A model generated the notes under the pieces. The model did not search any database. It was given only the letters and a program-made list of their open reading frames with translations, and was not told the origin of the DNA. A stretch of 42,633 nt of DNA. Source: an uncultured Pelagibacteraceae bacterium (lineage in GTDB: Bacteria; Pseudomonadota; Alphaproteobacteria; Pelagibacterales; Pelagibacteraceae). The position numbers and the translations under genes were made by a program. The DNA lies in NCBI GenBank assembly GCA_902595375.1, contig CACJPW010000004.1, positions 1 through 42,633 on the forward strand, in the 5' to 3' direction. Shown here piece by piece: positions 25,563-33,644 of the stretch. Position 1 is the first letter of the stretch, and each line of letters opens with the position of its first letter.

Positions 25563-28487
25563 ATGACTAAAATTTATTCTGAAAAAGATTTTGAAAATCA
25601 CTTTGAAGAGGGATTAAAGAGTATTGGTTTTAAAAAAAAAATTAATTCAAGCTACAATGCCAAGTTAACTTTGTTAGAAGAAGATTTAATTGAATTTTTA
25701 AAAGAAACACAATTAAAACAGTATAAAATTGTTGAAAAAATTTTTAAGGATCAAACCAATAAAGTTATTTGCGAAAAAATATCAGACAAACTAAATTCAC
25801 TAGGTGTCTTAGAAGTATTAAAAAATGGCCTTGGATTTAATGGAGCTCGGTTCGATCTAGTTTACTATGAACCAAATAATAATCTCAATATTGAATTATC
25901 AAAATTATACAATCAAAATATTTTCACATTTATTCGTCAAGTTTATTTTTCCACAAGGAATAAAAGATCAGTTGATACCGTAATTTTTTTAAATGGAGTC
26001 CCAATAATCACAATTGAGTTGAAAAATTCTTTAACAGGACAAACTGCTATTGATGCAGTTCAACAATATATAAAAGATAGATCAATAACTGAGGATTTAT
26101 TTAAATTTAAAAGGTGTATTGTACATTTAGCAGTTGGAAATGAAGAAATTTATATGACAAGTAAGTTAGATTCAGAGAAAACTGAATTTCTTCCTTTTAA
26201 TAAGAACATTATAAATCCAATAAATCCTAGAGGACATAAAACTTCATATTTATGGGAAGAAATATTAAAAAAAAATCAAATTTTAGATATCATACAAAAT
26301 TACCTATTTGAAAGAAAAGATAAAAATAGACATGATAAAAGTTTTAATGAGGTTTTAATATTTCCTAGATATCATCAAATAGATGCAATTAATAAAATTA
26401 AAAAAGATATTTTAAAAAATGGTACTGGAAATAAATATCTAATTCAACACTCTACAGGTAGCGGAAAATCATACACTATTTCTTGGTTAGCCTTTCAATT
26501 TTTAACGTTGTTTGATAATAATAATAAAAGATATTTTGACTCTGTGATAATAGTAACTGATCGAAAAAGTATCGATAAACACTTAACAAAAACATTATTT
26601 GATCTCAATAAAAAGCTTAACTTAGTTCATGCTACCGAAAAAGAAAATTCAAAAACACTAAAAGATTATATTGAAGGGGGTAAACCAATAATAATTTCGA
26701 CAATTCAAAAATTTCCAAGAATTTCAAATTTTATTTCAGGTATTGACGGTAAAAAATTTGCAATTATTATCGATGAGGTTCACTCATCACAATCAGGAGA
26801 ATATTCAAATCATGTCATTAAGTCTCTGTCATCAGCAAATAAGGAACAAGCTCAAGATGACGATGGAACTGAAGATTTGACAAATATTGATAAATTAGTG
26901 GTCGATGAAATAAGAAAAATAAAAAATTCAAATCATATTAGTTATTTCGGTTTTAGTGGTACTCCAACAAAAAAAACATTAGAAACTTTCGGTACAAAAA
27001 ATAAAATTTTAAATAATATTTCATTTACCTCTTTTCATGAGTACACAATGAAACAAAGTATACAAGAAAAATTTACGTTAGATGTCCTTAAAACCTATAC
27101 AACATATGAAAGGTACTTTACGATAAATCAAAAAATACATGAAGATAAATTACTTCCAAAATCAAAAACAAAAACTTTATTAATAAAAAAAGTTGATTTA
27201 GACAAAAAACCAATAGAGTCAAAAACTAAAATAATTATAGATCATTTTTTAAACTGTACTGAAAAAAAAATAGAGGGGAAAGGCAAGGCAATTGTAGTCA
27301 CAAGATCAAGACTTCATTGTGTAAAATATAAACATGAAATAGATAGGCAAATTAAATTACTAGGACTTAAATATAAAACTATTGCAGCTTTCAGTGGATC
27401 GTTAGAGGATAAAGAAACACAAAAAATTTACACAGAATCGTCAATAAACGAATTTGACTCAAAAAAAATTGAGGAATTTTTTAAACAAGATAATTATAAA
27501 TTTTTAATAGTTAATAATAAATTCCAGACAGGATTTGATGAGCCTTTGCTTCATACAATGTACGTAGATAAAAAAATGGATGGTTTACAATGTGTCCAGA
27601 CATTAAGTAGGCTCAATAGAACGTGCAAGGCTAAGACTGATACAGCTGTTATTGACTTTGTTAACACACCTGACAGTATCAAAACTTCTTTTCAACCATT
27701 TTACAAAAGTATTATTTTAAGTGAACAGTCTGATCCCAATCAACTTTATACGACTGAATTAAATATCAAAAAATATAAAATTTTTTACGAGGAAGATATA
27801 GATAATTTAATTACAATTTTTTTTAGTAAAAACAAAAAACAAGAATTGATTCAACCTATTTTAGACAAGTGTGTTGAAAACTTTGACAATCTTTCAGATG
27901 ATGATAAAAAAAATTATATTGATTTTATAAATTTATATTTGAATAGCTACCCTTTCTTATCAAATATTGCTAATTTTTATGATGTTAAGCTTGAAAAACT
28001 TTTCATCTTTCTAAAACATTTAGTAAAAAAAATTAGGATAGTCGAAAATGATTTTGATTCTGATAATATTCAATCTTATGTAAATCTTGAAGATTTAAAA
28101 TTACAGAAAAAGTTTGAAGGGCAAATAATTTTAGAAAATGAAGATGTATTAGTAAAACCATCAGATTTTGAGACAATAAGAAAGATAGAGGATGATAAAG
28201 CCCCTTTATCAATCATTATTAAAACTTTAAATGAAGCTTATGGATCAACAGATTTAGATGAAAAATCCAAAAATGATTTAAATCAAATATTTGGTGATTT
28301 AAAAAAGAATCAAAATTTATCCAATGCATTAAAAAATGAAAATAATACCGAATATAACAAGATACTTTTATTGAATGATTTTTTTGAAAATGCAATATCA
28401 AACCTTCCAGATAAAAACTTACCCCTATATGAAAATATGATCAAAAATAAATCTGATTTAATAAAAAATTTAATGAAAATTTTGTAA
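25563..28487 (+). CDS. hsdR: Type I restriction endonuclease subunit R
   Basis: This 974-residue restriction and translocation subunit has an N-terminal PD-(D/E)xK nuclease domain with Asp138 and E152-L-K154 (in IITIELKNS), then a QxxxY-like VQQYIKDR. A superfamily-2 helicase follows: Walker A TGSGKS (298-303), DEVH box (404-407), FGFSGTPT motif III, and a C-terminal RecA domain with VTRSRLHC, NKFQTGFDEP and QTLSRLNR. The last ~250 residues are helical and would contact the methylase. All catalytic residues are present, so it looks active. It starts immediately after the hsdMS stop and ends 4 bases before the right ACCAGTCC pair. Confidence 0.94.
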   Translation: MTKIYSEKDFENHFEEGLKSIGFKKKINSSYNAKLTLLEEDLIEFLKETQLKQYKIVEKIFKDQTNKVICEKISDKLNSLGVLEVLKNGLGFNGARFDLVYYEPNNNLNIELSKLYNQNIFTFIRQVYFSTRNKRSVDTVIFLNGVPIITIELKNSLTGQTAIDAVQQYIKDRSITEDLFKFKRCIVHLAVGNEEIYMTSKLDSEKTEFLPFNKNIINPINPRGHKTSYLWEEILKKNQILDIIQNYLFERKDKNRHDKSFNEVLIFPRYHQIDAINKIKKDILKNGTGNKYLIQHSTGSGKSYTISWLAFQFLTLFDNNNKRYFDSVIIVTDRKSIDKHLTKTLFDLNKKLNLVHATEKENSKTLKDYIEGGKPIIISTIQKFPRISNFISGIDGKKFAIIIDEVHSSQSGEYSNHVIKSLSSANKEQAQDDDGTEDLTNIDKLVVDEIRKIKNSNHISYFGFSGTPTKKTLETFGTKNKILNNISFTSFHEYTMKQSIQEKFTLDVLKTYTTYERYFTINQKIHEDKLLPKSKTKTLLIKKVDLDKKPIESKTKIIIDHFLNCTEKKIEGKGKAIVVTRSRLHCVKYKHEIDRQIKLLGLKYKTIAAFSGSLEDKETQKIYTESSINEFDSKKIEEFFKQDNYKFLIVNNKFQTGFDEPLLHTMYVDKKMDGLQCVQTLSRLNRTCKAKTDTAVIDFVNTPDSIKTSFQPFYKSIILSEQSDPNQLYTTELNIKKYKIFYEEDIDNLITIFFSKNKKQELIQPILDKCVENFDNLSDDDKKNYIDFINLYLNSYPFLSNIANFYDVKLEKLFIFLKHLVKKIRIVENDFDSDNIQSYVNLEDLKLQKKFEGQIILENEDVLVKPSDFETIRKIEDDKAPLSIIIKTLNEAYGSTDLDEKSKNDLNQIFGDLKKNQNLSNALKNENNTEYNKILLLNDFFENAISNLPDKNLPLYENMIKNKSDLIKNLMKIL

Positions 28488-28491
28488 TCAA

Positions 28492-28511
28492 ACCAGTCCC
28501 TTGACCAGTCC
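28492..28511 (+). repeat. Paired ACCAGTCC repeat, right end of island
   Basis: ACCAGTCC at 28492-28499 and 28504-28511 repeats in direct orientation with a 12-base period, the same arrangement as the pair before hsdM. It lies between the hsdR stop and tRNA-Cys. The remaining spacer (to 28591) has a short GAGTC/GACTC inverted repeat and no ORF. Confidence 0.75.
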
Positions 28512-28591
28512 TTGGTGTACATTTAAAGTTTATGTTCAATTTGAGTCGAAGTGTTTTTGACTCCAAAGCGTTGTGTATCAACGATTATCTC

Positions 28592-28665
28592 TGGAGGCCA
28601 CGCCCAGAATCGAACTGGGATAAAAGGATTTGCAATCCTCTGCGTAACCATTCCGCCACGTGGCC
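28592..28665 (-). tRNA. tRNA-Cys (anticodon GCA), island integration site
   Basis: On the minus strand a 74-base cloverleaf starts GGCCACG, pairs with CGTGGCC, and ends T-CCA (CCA at 28592-28594). The anticodon loop ATTGCAAAT region carries GCA. The T-arm is CCCAG-TTCGATT-CTGGG. Its 3' 45 bases are repeated at 23017-23061, marking it as the site used by the island. The tRNA itself remains complete. Confidence 0.95.
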
Positions 28666-28692
28666 ACCTCTTATATAAAATCATGAAAAGCA

Positions 28693-29748
28693 TTATGCTT
28701 TCAATCTATTTTTATTATTATCAAATAAATATAACTTATTTTTTGGTAAGTAAATTGTAATATTTTTTTCTTTAACGTTTTGTATACTTTTTATTCTAAT
28801 TTCTACGCCGTTTACATGTGTATAAAAAATTCTCTCAGAACCTAAATTTTCAATTAATTCAACACTTACCTCAGCAGCATATTCACTTTTATTTTCTAGA
28901 GAGATATCTTCTGGTCTAATACCCACATAAAGAGTGTCTCCAAAACTTAAATTTTCAAATTTAATTTCTTTATTGAATAATTTAAATGTATTTTTGTTTA
29001 TAATATCTTCAGTTTTAATTTTGAAAATATTCATTTTAGGATTACCAATAAATTCTGCAACAAAAATATTATTTGGATTATTGTAAATGTCCTCAGGGCT
29101 ACCAAATTGTTCAATCTTTCCTTTATTCATAATGACAATTTTATCAGCTAAAGTCATTGCTTCAATTTGATCATGAGTTACATAAATAATGTTACTTTTA
29201 AGTTTTTTATGTAATTTTGAAATTTCAACTCTCATCTCTGACCTTAGTGCAGTATCTAGATTAGAAAGAGGTTCATCGAATAAAAATAATTTAGGATTTC
29301 TAGTTATAGCTCTCCCAATTGCCACCCGTTGCCTTTGCCCTCCCGAAAGTTCTTTTGGTCTTCTATCCAAAAGTTCTTCAATTTTTAGAATTTTTGCAGC
29401 CTCATTTACTTTATCTTTAATATCAATTTTTGAAATTTTTTCAGATTTAAGACCGAACGAGATATTCTGAAAAACATTCATATGGGGATACAAAGCATAA
29501 GATTGGAAAACCATCGCAATTTGTCTTTTTGAGGGTAATAAATCATTTAAAAGATTGCTTTCTAAAAGTATTTTTCCGTTATCTATTTTTTCTAATCCAG
29601 CTATCATTCTTAGCAGCGTAGATTTCCCGCAACCAGAGGGACCTAACAGAACTATAAATTTTCCTTTTTCAACCTCAAGGTTAAATTTACTAATTACATT
29701 GTTTTCACCAAAAGATTTATCTATATCTTCAAATTTTAAAAAAGCCAT
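28693..29748 (-). CDS. Sugar/polyol ABC transporter ATP-binding protein (UgpC/MsmK type)
   Basis: This 351-residue MalK-like ATPase has Walker A GPSGCGKST (36-44), Q-loop VFQSYALYPHM, signature LSGGQ (134-138), Walker B LFLFDEPLSNLD and VTHDQIEAMT. A TOBE domain lies at about 235-345, with the VGIRPEDI motif. All motifs are canonical. It is divergent from the binding-protein gene across an 83-base spacer and most likely powers that system (29832-33644), which has no ATPase of its own. Its 3' end is 27 bases from tRNA-Cys. Confidence 0.92.
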   Translation of the reverse strand: MAFLKFEDIDKSFGENNVISKFNLEVEKGKFIVLLGPSGCGKSTLLRMIAGLEKIDNGKILLESNLLNDLLPSKRQIAMVFQSYALYPHMNVFQNISFGLKSEKISKIDIKDKVNEAAKILKIEELLDRRPKELSGGQRQRVAIGRAITRNPKLFLFDEPLSNLDTALRSEMRVEISKLHKKLKSNIIYVTHDQIEAMTLADKIVIMNKGKIEQFGSPEDIYNNPNNIFVAEFIGNPKMNIFKIKTEDIINKNTFKLFNKEIKFENLSFGDTLYVGIRPEDISLENKSEYAAEVSVELIENLGSERIFYTHVNGVEIRIKSIQNVKEKNITIYLPKNKLYLFDNNKNRLKA

Positions 29749-29831
29749 AATTCAAAAATTTTTAATTTTTAGTTTTATCAAATCTATTATGTATGCTTAA
29801 ATCATTATTTAAATAATTAATAGGAGGAAAA

Positions 29832-31154
29832 ATGAGAAAATTAATAGCCTTCATTTTTGCTTTAACTTTTCTAACTTCAAATAGTTATGCCGATATTACT
29901 TTTTGGACTACAGAAGTTCAACCAGCAAGGATGGAAAAACAAATGGAAATGGCTAAATCATTTGAGACCAAGACTGGTATCAAAGTTGAAGTTATACCTG
30001 TGGAGGAAAAAGATTTAGGTTCTAGAGCTACCGCAGCCGCAGCCGCAGGAAATCTTCCAGATGTAATTTATCACACACTTCAATATGTTTTGCCTTGGGC
30101 AGAGGCTGGGATACTAGATGTTAATGCCAATAATGATGTTGTCAAAAGTTTAGGAAAAAATACTTTCGCACCAGGAGCATTGAACATGGCAAAAAAAGGT
30201 GGAAAAATTGCTGCAGTGCCAGTTGATGGATGGACACAAATGGTAGTTTATAGAAAAGACTTATTCAAACAAGCTGGTCTTCAACCACCGACAAGTTACG
30301 AAAATATAACTAAAGCTGTAAAAATACTTTCAAGCGGAGATATGTTTGGATTTGTGGCAGCGACTAAAACTGATGAAAACTTTATGAGTCAAGTTCTTGA
30401 GCATGTTCTTTTAGCTAATGGAGTAAATTTTGTTAAAAAAGGGGGAACAAAAAAGCAAGGAAAAGCTCTTAAAAACTCTCTAGAGTTTTATAAAGTAATT
30501 GCTAAAGCTAGTCCTCCAGGAGAATTATTCTGGAAGCAATCAAGGGAACTATATTTTGCTGGAAAAACTCCAATGATAATTTGGTCTCCATTTATTATGG
30601 ATGAATTAGCTGGACTTAGAGACTCAGCTCCTCCAACAATCAATAGTGACCCAACATCACCTGAACTTGCTTCTAAAACTGGTTTCATAACAAATTTTAG
30701 TGGACCAAATAACAAGAAAGGTGCTGCATGGGCAGATGTAAGATATTTTGGTATTACAGCTGATGCAGATACTGATGAAGCTAAAAAGTTTGTTGAGTAT
30801 TCAATGGACGAAGGTTACACAAGCACGTTAGCAATCGCTCCTGAAGGTAAATTTCCAGTAAGAAGAGGAAATTCCTCAGATCCTGCTGCGTTTACAAAAG
30901 CTTGGAGTAAATTACCAGTTGGTGTAGATAGAAAAAAACCATTAACCGAGCTTTATTCACCTGATGTAATAAATAACATTGTTGCAGGATTAGATACCGC
31001 AAATAGATGGGGTGTAAAAGAAGGTGAACTTTCAAGAGCATCAAAAATAATCAATGCTCAATTCTTAAATAGAATTACAAGAGAATACATTGATGACCAA
31101 ATAACTGTTGATGAAGCGGTTAAAAAAATTAATGCAGAATTAGCAAAATTCTAG
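29832..31154 (+). CDS. Sugar/polyol ABC transporter binding protein, family 1
   Basis: This 440-residue solute-binding protein has a signal peptide (1-20, cleavage after NSYA). The mature protein starts DITFWTTEVQPARMEKQ and contains AAAAAGNLPDVIYHTLQ and AVPVDGWTQMVVYRKDLF, typical of family-1 carbohydrate receptors. A strong AGGAGG site precedes the ATG. The substrate is inferred from the operon: the last gene resembles mannosyl/glucosylglycerate hydrolases, so a glycosylated glycerate or glycerol, or another small glucoside, is a candidate. A strong hairpin separates it from the permease genes. Confidence 0.88.
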   Translation: MRKLIAFIFALTFLTSNSYADITFWTTEVQPARMEKQMEMAKSFETKTGIKVEVIPVEEKDLGSRATAAAAAGNLPDVIYHTLQYVLPWAEAGILDVNANNDVVKSLGKNTFAPGALNMAKKGGKIAAVPVDGWTQMVVYRKDLFKQAGLQPPTSYENITKAVKILSSGDMFGFVAATKTDENFMSQVLEHVLLANGVNFVKKGGTKKQGKALKNSLEFYKVIAKASPPGELFWKQSRELYFAGKTPMIIWSPFIMDELAGLRDSAPPTINSDPTSPELASKTGFITNFSGPNNKKGAAWADVRYFGITADADTDEAKKFVEYSMDEGYTSTLAIAPEGKFPVRRGNSSDPAAFTKAWSKLPVGVDRKKPLTELYSPDVINNIVAGLDTANRWGVKEGELSRASKIINAQFLNRITREYIDDQITVDEAVKKINAELAKF

Positions 31155-31168
31155 CAAATTTATTTCTT

Positions 31169-31199
31169 AAAAGCGGATAATAGGTTATTATCCGCTTTT
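31169..31199 (+). terminator. Perfect 14-bp hairpin abutting the permease start codon
   Basis: AAAAGCGGATAATA (31169-31182) and its exact complement TATTATCCGCTTTT (31186-31199) flank a 3-base loop GGT. The arm ends in four T's, and the permease ATG follows at 31202. It can act as a weak terminator or 3'-end stabiliser for the binding-protein mRNA, and it covers the place where the permease ribosome site should be. Confidence 0.7.
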
Positions 31200-31201
31200 A
31201 A

Positions 31202-32461
31202 ATGAGTTCCAAATTATCAAAAATAGAAAAAAGGACTGCATATACACTTCTTTTACCTGCTGTATGCCTGGTATTTGCAATAATTTTATTTCCAATTTTT
31301 GCAAACATCTGGATTAGTTTCAAAGAAGTTGGACTTAAAGATATAAGAATTCCCGAGCCTAGAGCAAAAAAAATTGTAAAAAATATACAAGATAGCAATT
31401 CTGAATTAAAAATTATCTATAAATTAAGAAATAGTTCTCTAATCCAAGATATTAGAGAAGTTAGATTTTCAGATAAATTACCTAAAAATATTTATCCAGT
31501 TAATTTGGATAAAAGATGTGAGTTCAAGTCACAAAAAGTCAAATGTTTTTTTGGAGATTGGGAGGCAGGCTATCGTGAAAATTTTGAAATTTTTGTGAAA
31601 AACGTAAATAATAACACTATTAATATCAAAGTTGTAAAATCTAGTAAACCAAATTTAAATGGAAAATCAAATAACATCTTATTGACAACAGATTTTACTC
31701 TAAAAAATTTTAAAAATGTTTTCATTAATAACAATTTTTTTGAGCTTTTAATGACGACTTTTTACTTTACTTTTTTTGGAACACTTGGAGCTATTTTACT
31801 TGGTATTTTTGCTGCCCAACTTGTAAACCAAAAATTTTATGGAAGAACTTTTATGCGAAGTATATTGCTCTTTCCTTATGTAGGACCAGTGGTTGCTTTG
31901 GCTTATACATGGACTTTGCTCTTAGATCCTAATAGCGGTACAATAAATTCTCTTCTTGTTAATTACGGAATCATTGAAAAACCTATAAATTTACTTGGAC
32001 AAAAGTATTTAACAATTAATATTATAGGATTTGAATTGAAACTCAGATTAGCCTTGACCACAGTTATATTTTTTGAGATTTGGCGATATTTTCCTTTAGC
32101 TTTTTTATTTATATTAGCTAGATTACAAGCTATTCCTAGAGATCTTTATGAGGCTGCGGATGTTGACGGTGCTGGGCCATTTAGAAAATTTTTTTATATT
32201 ACCCTTCCACAAATTACAGCAATTTTATCAATTTTATTCATGATTAGATTTATTTGGAACTTCAATAAATTTGAAGATATTTTTTTATTAACTGGCGGCG
32301 CTTCAGGTACTTTGACATTGCCAATAAGTGTGTACCAACAAGGATTCGCAGTTTCAAATATTGGCATGGGTTCAGCAGTTTCAATAGTAATCGTATTATT
32401 ATTAATAACTTTTATGATTATTTATTTTAGATTAATTGGAAAGAAGGTAAATGAAATTTAA
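31202..32461 (+). CDS. ABC transporter permease with periplasmic insert (MalF-like)
   Basis: This 419-residue inner-membrane protein has TM1 at about 14-38. A hydrophilic stretch of about 120 residues (44-165) follows before TM2, containing two cysteines (Cys106 and Cys115), and then about five more helices. The EAA loop is YEAADVDGAGPFRKFFYITL near 318. The insert between TM1 and TM2 recalls the periplasmic P2 loop of MalF by position, although no sequence similarity can be claimed. The start codon lies 2 bases after a 14-bp hairpin. It overlaps the next permease by 11 bases. Confidence 0.88.
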   Translation: MSSKLSKIEKRTAYTLLLPAVCLVFAIILFPIFANIWISFKEVGLKDIRIPEPRAKKIVKNIQDSNSELKIIYKLRNSSLIQDIREVRFSDKLPKNIYPVNLDKRCEFKSQKVKCFFGDWEAGYRENFEIFVKNVNNNTINIKVVKSSKPNLNGKSNNILLTTDFTLKNFKNVFINNNFFELLMTTFYFTFFGTLGAILLGIFAAQLVNQKFYGRTFMRSILLFPYVGPVVALAYTWTLLLDPNSGTINSLLVNYGIIEKPINLLGQKYLTINIIGFELKLRLALTTVIFFEIWRYFPLAFLFILARLQAIPRDLYEAADVDGAGPFRKFFYITLPQITAILSILFMIRFIWNFNKFEDIFLLTGGASGTLTLPISVYQQGFAVSNIGMGSAVSIVIVLLLITFMIIYFRLIGKKVNEI

Positions 32462-33644
32462 ATCTTTAATAATAACGTTACTTGCATCATCAATTTTTCT
32501 TGCAGTTATTATTTGCATATGGAAAATTATGGCAACTTTGCAAGGTTTAAGTTTTACTAGTCTTAACTTTAATCTAAATCTATTATTATCGCTCGGATTA
32601 GTTACAACCTGTGTATTTATTGGAAAAAAGTTTAATCATAACTTAAAAATTTTTATATTATCCTTATTATTCACAATTTTATATACATTTTTAAACGAGA
32701 ACTCCCCGGTGTGGTTTTCAGTAGGTATTTTTTTACTAATTTTATTTTTTTCAAATAAATTGAAAAAATATGATTTAAAATATTTAAATCAGGACTTTAT
32801 ATCTGAAAAAATTGTGTTTGAGTTTTTATCTTTATTTGCAATAGTATTTTTCGCATTAGTTATATTATTTCCATTTTACATAATGTTTGTTACTAGCTTT
32901 AAAACGCAAACAGCTTTATTAATAAACCCGATTGATCTAAGTATTGATTTTTCAAAAAATATTTTTGAGGTATTCAAATCTTACTTCGTTATTTTTAAAA
33001 CATATGATTTTGGTAGATATATTCTTACAAGTTCGTATGTATCGGTTGGAACTGTTTTAATAACATTATTATTTGCTATCCCCGCAGCGTACGCTGTTGC
33101 AAGATTAAATTTCTTTGGCAAGACCTTTCTTTCAACATCAATATTAATAATTTATATGTTTCCAGCAATAGTATTAGTAATTCCTTTATACACTGTTTTT
33201 AGTCAACTAGGTTTGAGGAATTCTGTGGAAGGTCTACTAATAGTTTACACAGCAACCACTTTACCAGTAGCTATTTATATGCTTCAAGGATACTTTAAAA
33301 GCATTCCTAGAGAAATTGAAGAGGCGGGACTTATAGATGGACAAAATTGGTTTGGAATAATTATTAAAATAATAATTCCTCTTAGTTTACCTGCTATCGC
33401 TTCAGTATCTTTATACGTATTTATGATAGCTTGGAATGAATTTTTATTTTCTCTTATGTTTTTGGATAATCCAAAGACATTTACATTATCCAGAGCAATA
33501 AATCATTTAACTGGTGATGCCGAAACACCACGGCAATATCTAATGGCTGGATCTGTGGTAGTTACTTTACCAATACTTTTAATTTTTATATATTTTGAAA
33601 AATATTTAGTAAGCGGTTTAACAGCTGGGAGTGTTAAAGGTTAA
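32451..33644 (+). CDS. ABC transporter permease (MalG-like) with extra N-terminal helices
   Basis: This 397-residue protein has a normal MalG-type permease in its last ~270 residues (FYIMFVTSFKTQTALL near 143, EAA loop EEAGLIDGQNWFGIIIKIII around 285). About 120 residues of additional hydrophobic segments precede it (near 7-29, 37-54, 64-80 and 85-100). MalG proteins are usually 270-300 residues, so this N-terminal extension is unusual. Its stop overlaps the start of the GH63-like gene by one base. Confidence 0.88.
   Translation: MKFKSLIITLLASSIFLAVIICIWKIMATLQGLSFTSLNFNLNLLLSLGLVTTCVFIGKKFNHNLKIFILSLLFTILYTFLNENSPVWFSVGIFLLILFFSNKLKKYDLKYLNQDFISEKIVFEFLSLFAIVFFALVILFPFYIMFVTSFKTQTALLINPIDLSIDFSKNIFEVFKSYFVIFKTYDFGRYILTSSYVSVGTVLITLLFAIPAAYAVARLNFFGKTFLSTSILIIYMFPAIVLVIPLYTVFSQLGLRNSVEGLLIVYTATTLPVAIYMLQGYFKSIPREIEEAGLIDGQNWFGIIIKIIIPLSLPAIASVSLYVFMIAWNEFLFSLMFLDNPKTFTLSRAINHLTGDAETPRQYLMAGSVVVTLPILLIFIYFEKYLVSGLTAGSVKG

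Larger units (their letters stand above)
23017..28636. mobile_element. Genomic island in the 3' end of tRNA-Cys carrying a Type I-like restriction system
   Basis: The two 45-bp tRNA-Cys repeats enclose about 5.6 kb that contains only the hsdMS fusion and hsdR plus short flanks. Neither gene belongs with the surrounding housekeeping and transport genes. No integrase, transposase or excisionase is visible, so the element is either a remnant or is mobilised in trans. ACCAGTCC pairs occur about 125 bases (left) and 81 bases (right) inside the repeats. The left flank (23062-23237) otherwise shows a small GTGCT/AGCAC hairpin near 23092-23105 and no ORF. Confidence 0.8.

Noticed and set aside
28551-28760. 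Plus-strand open frame across tRNA-Cys
   Set aside because: It runs antisense through the tRNA and into the ABC ATPase gene, so it is a chance frame.
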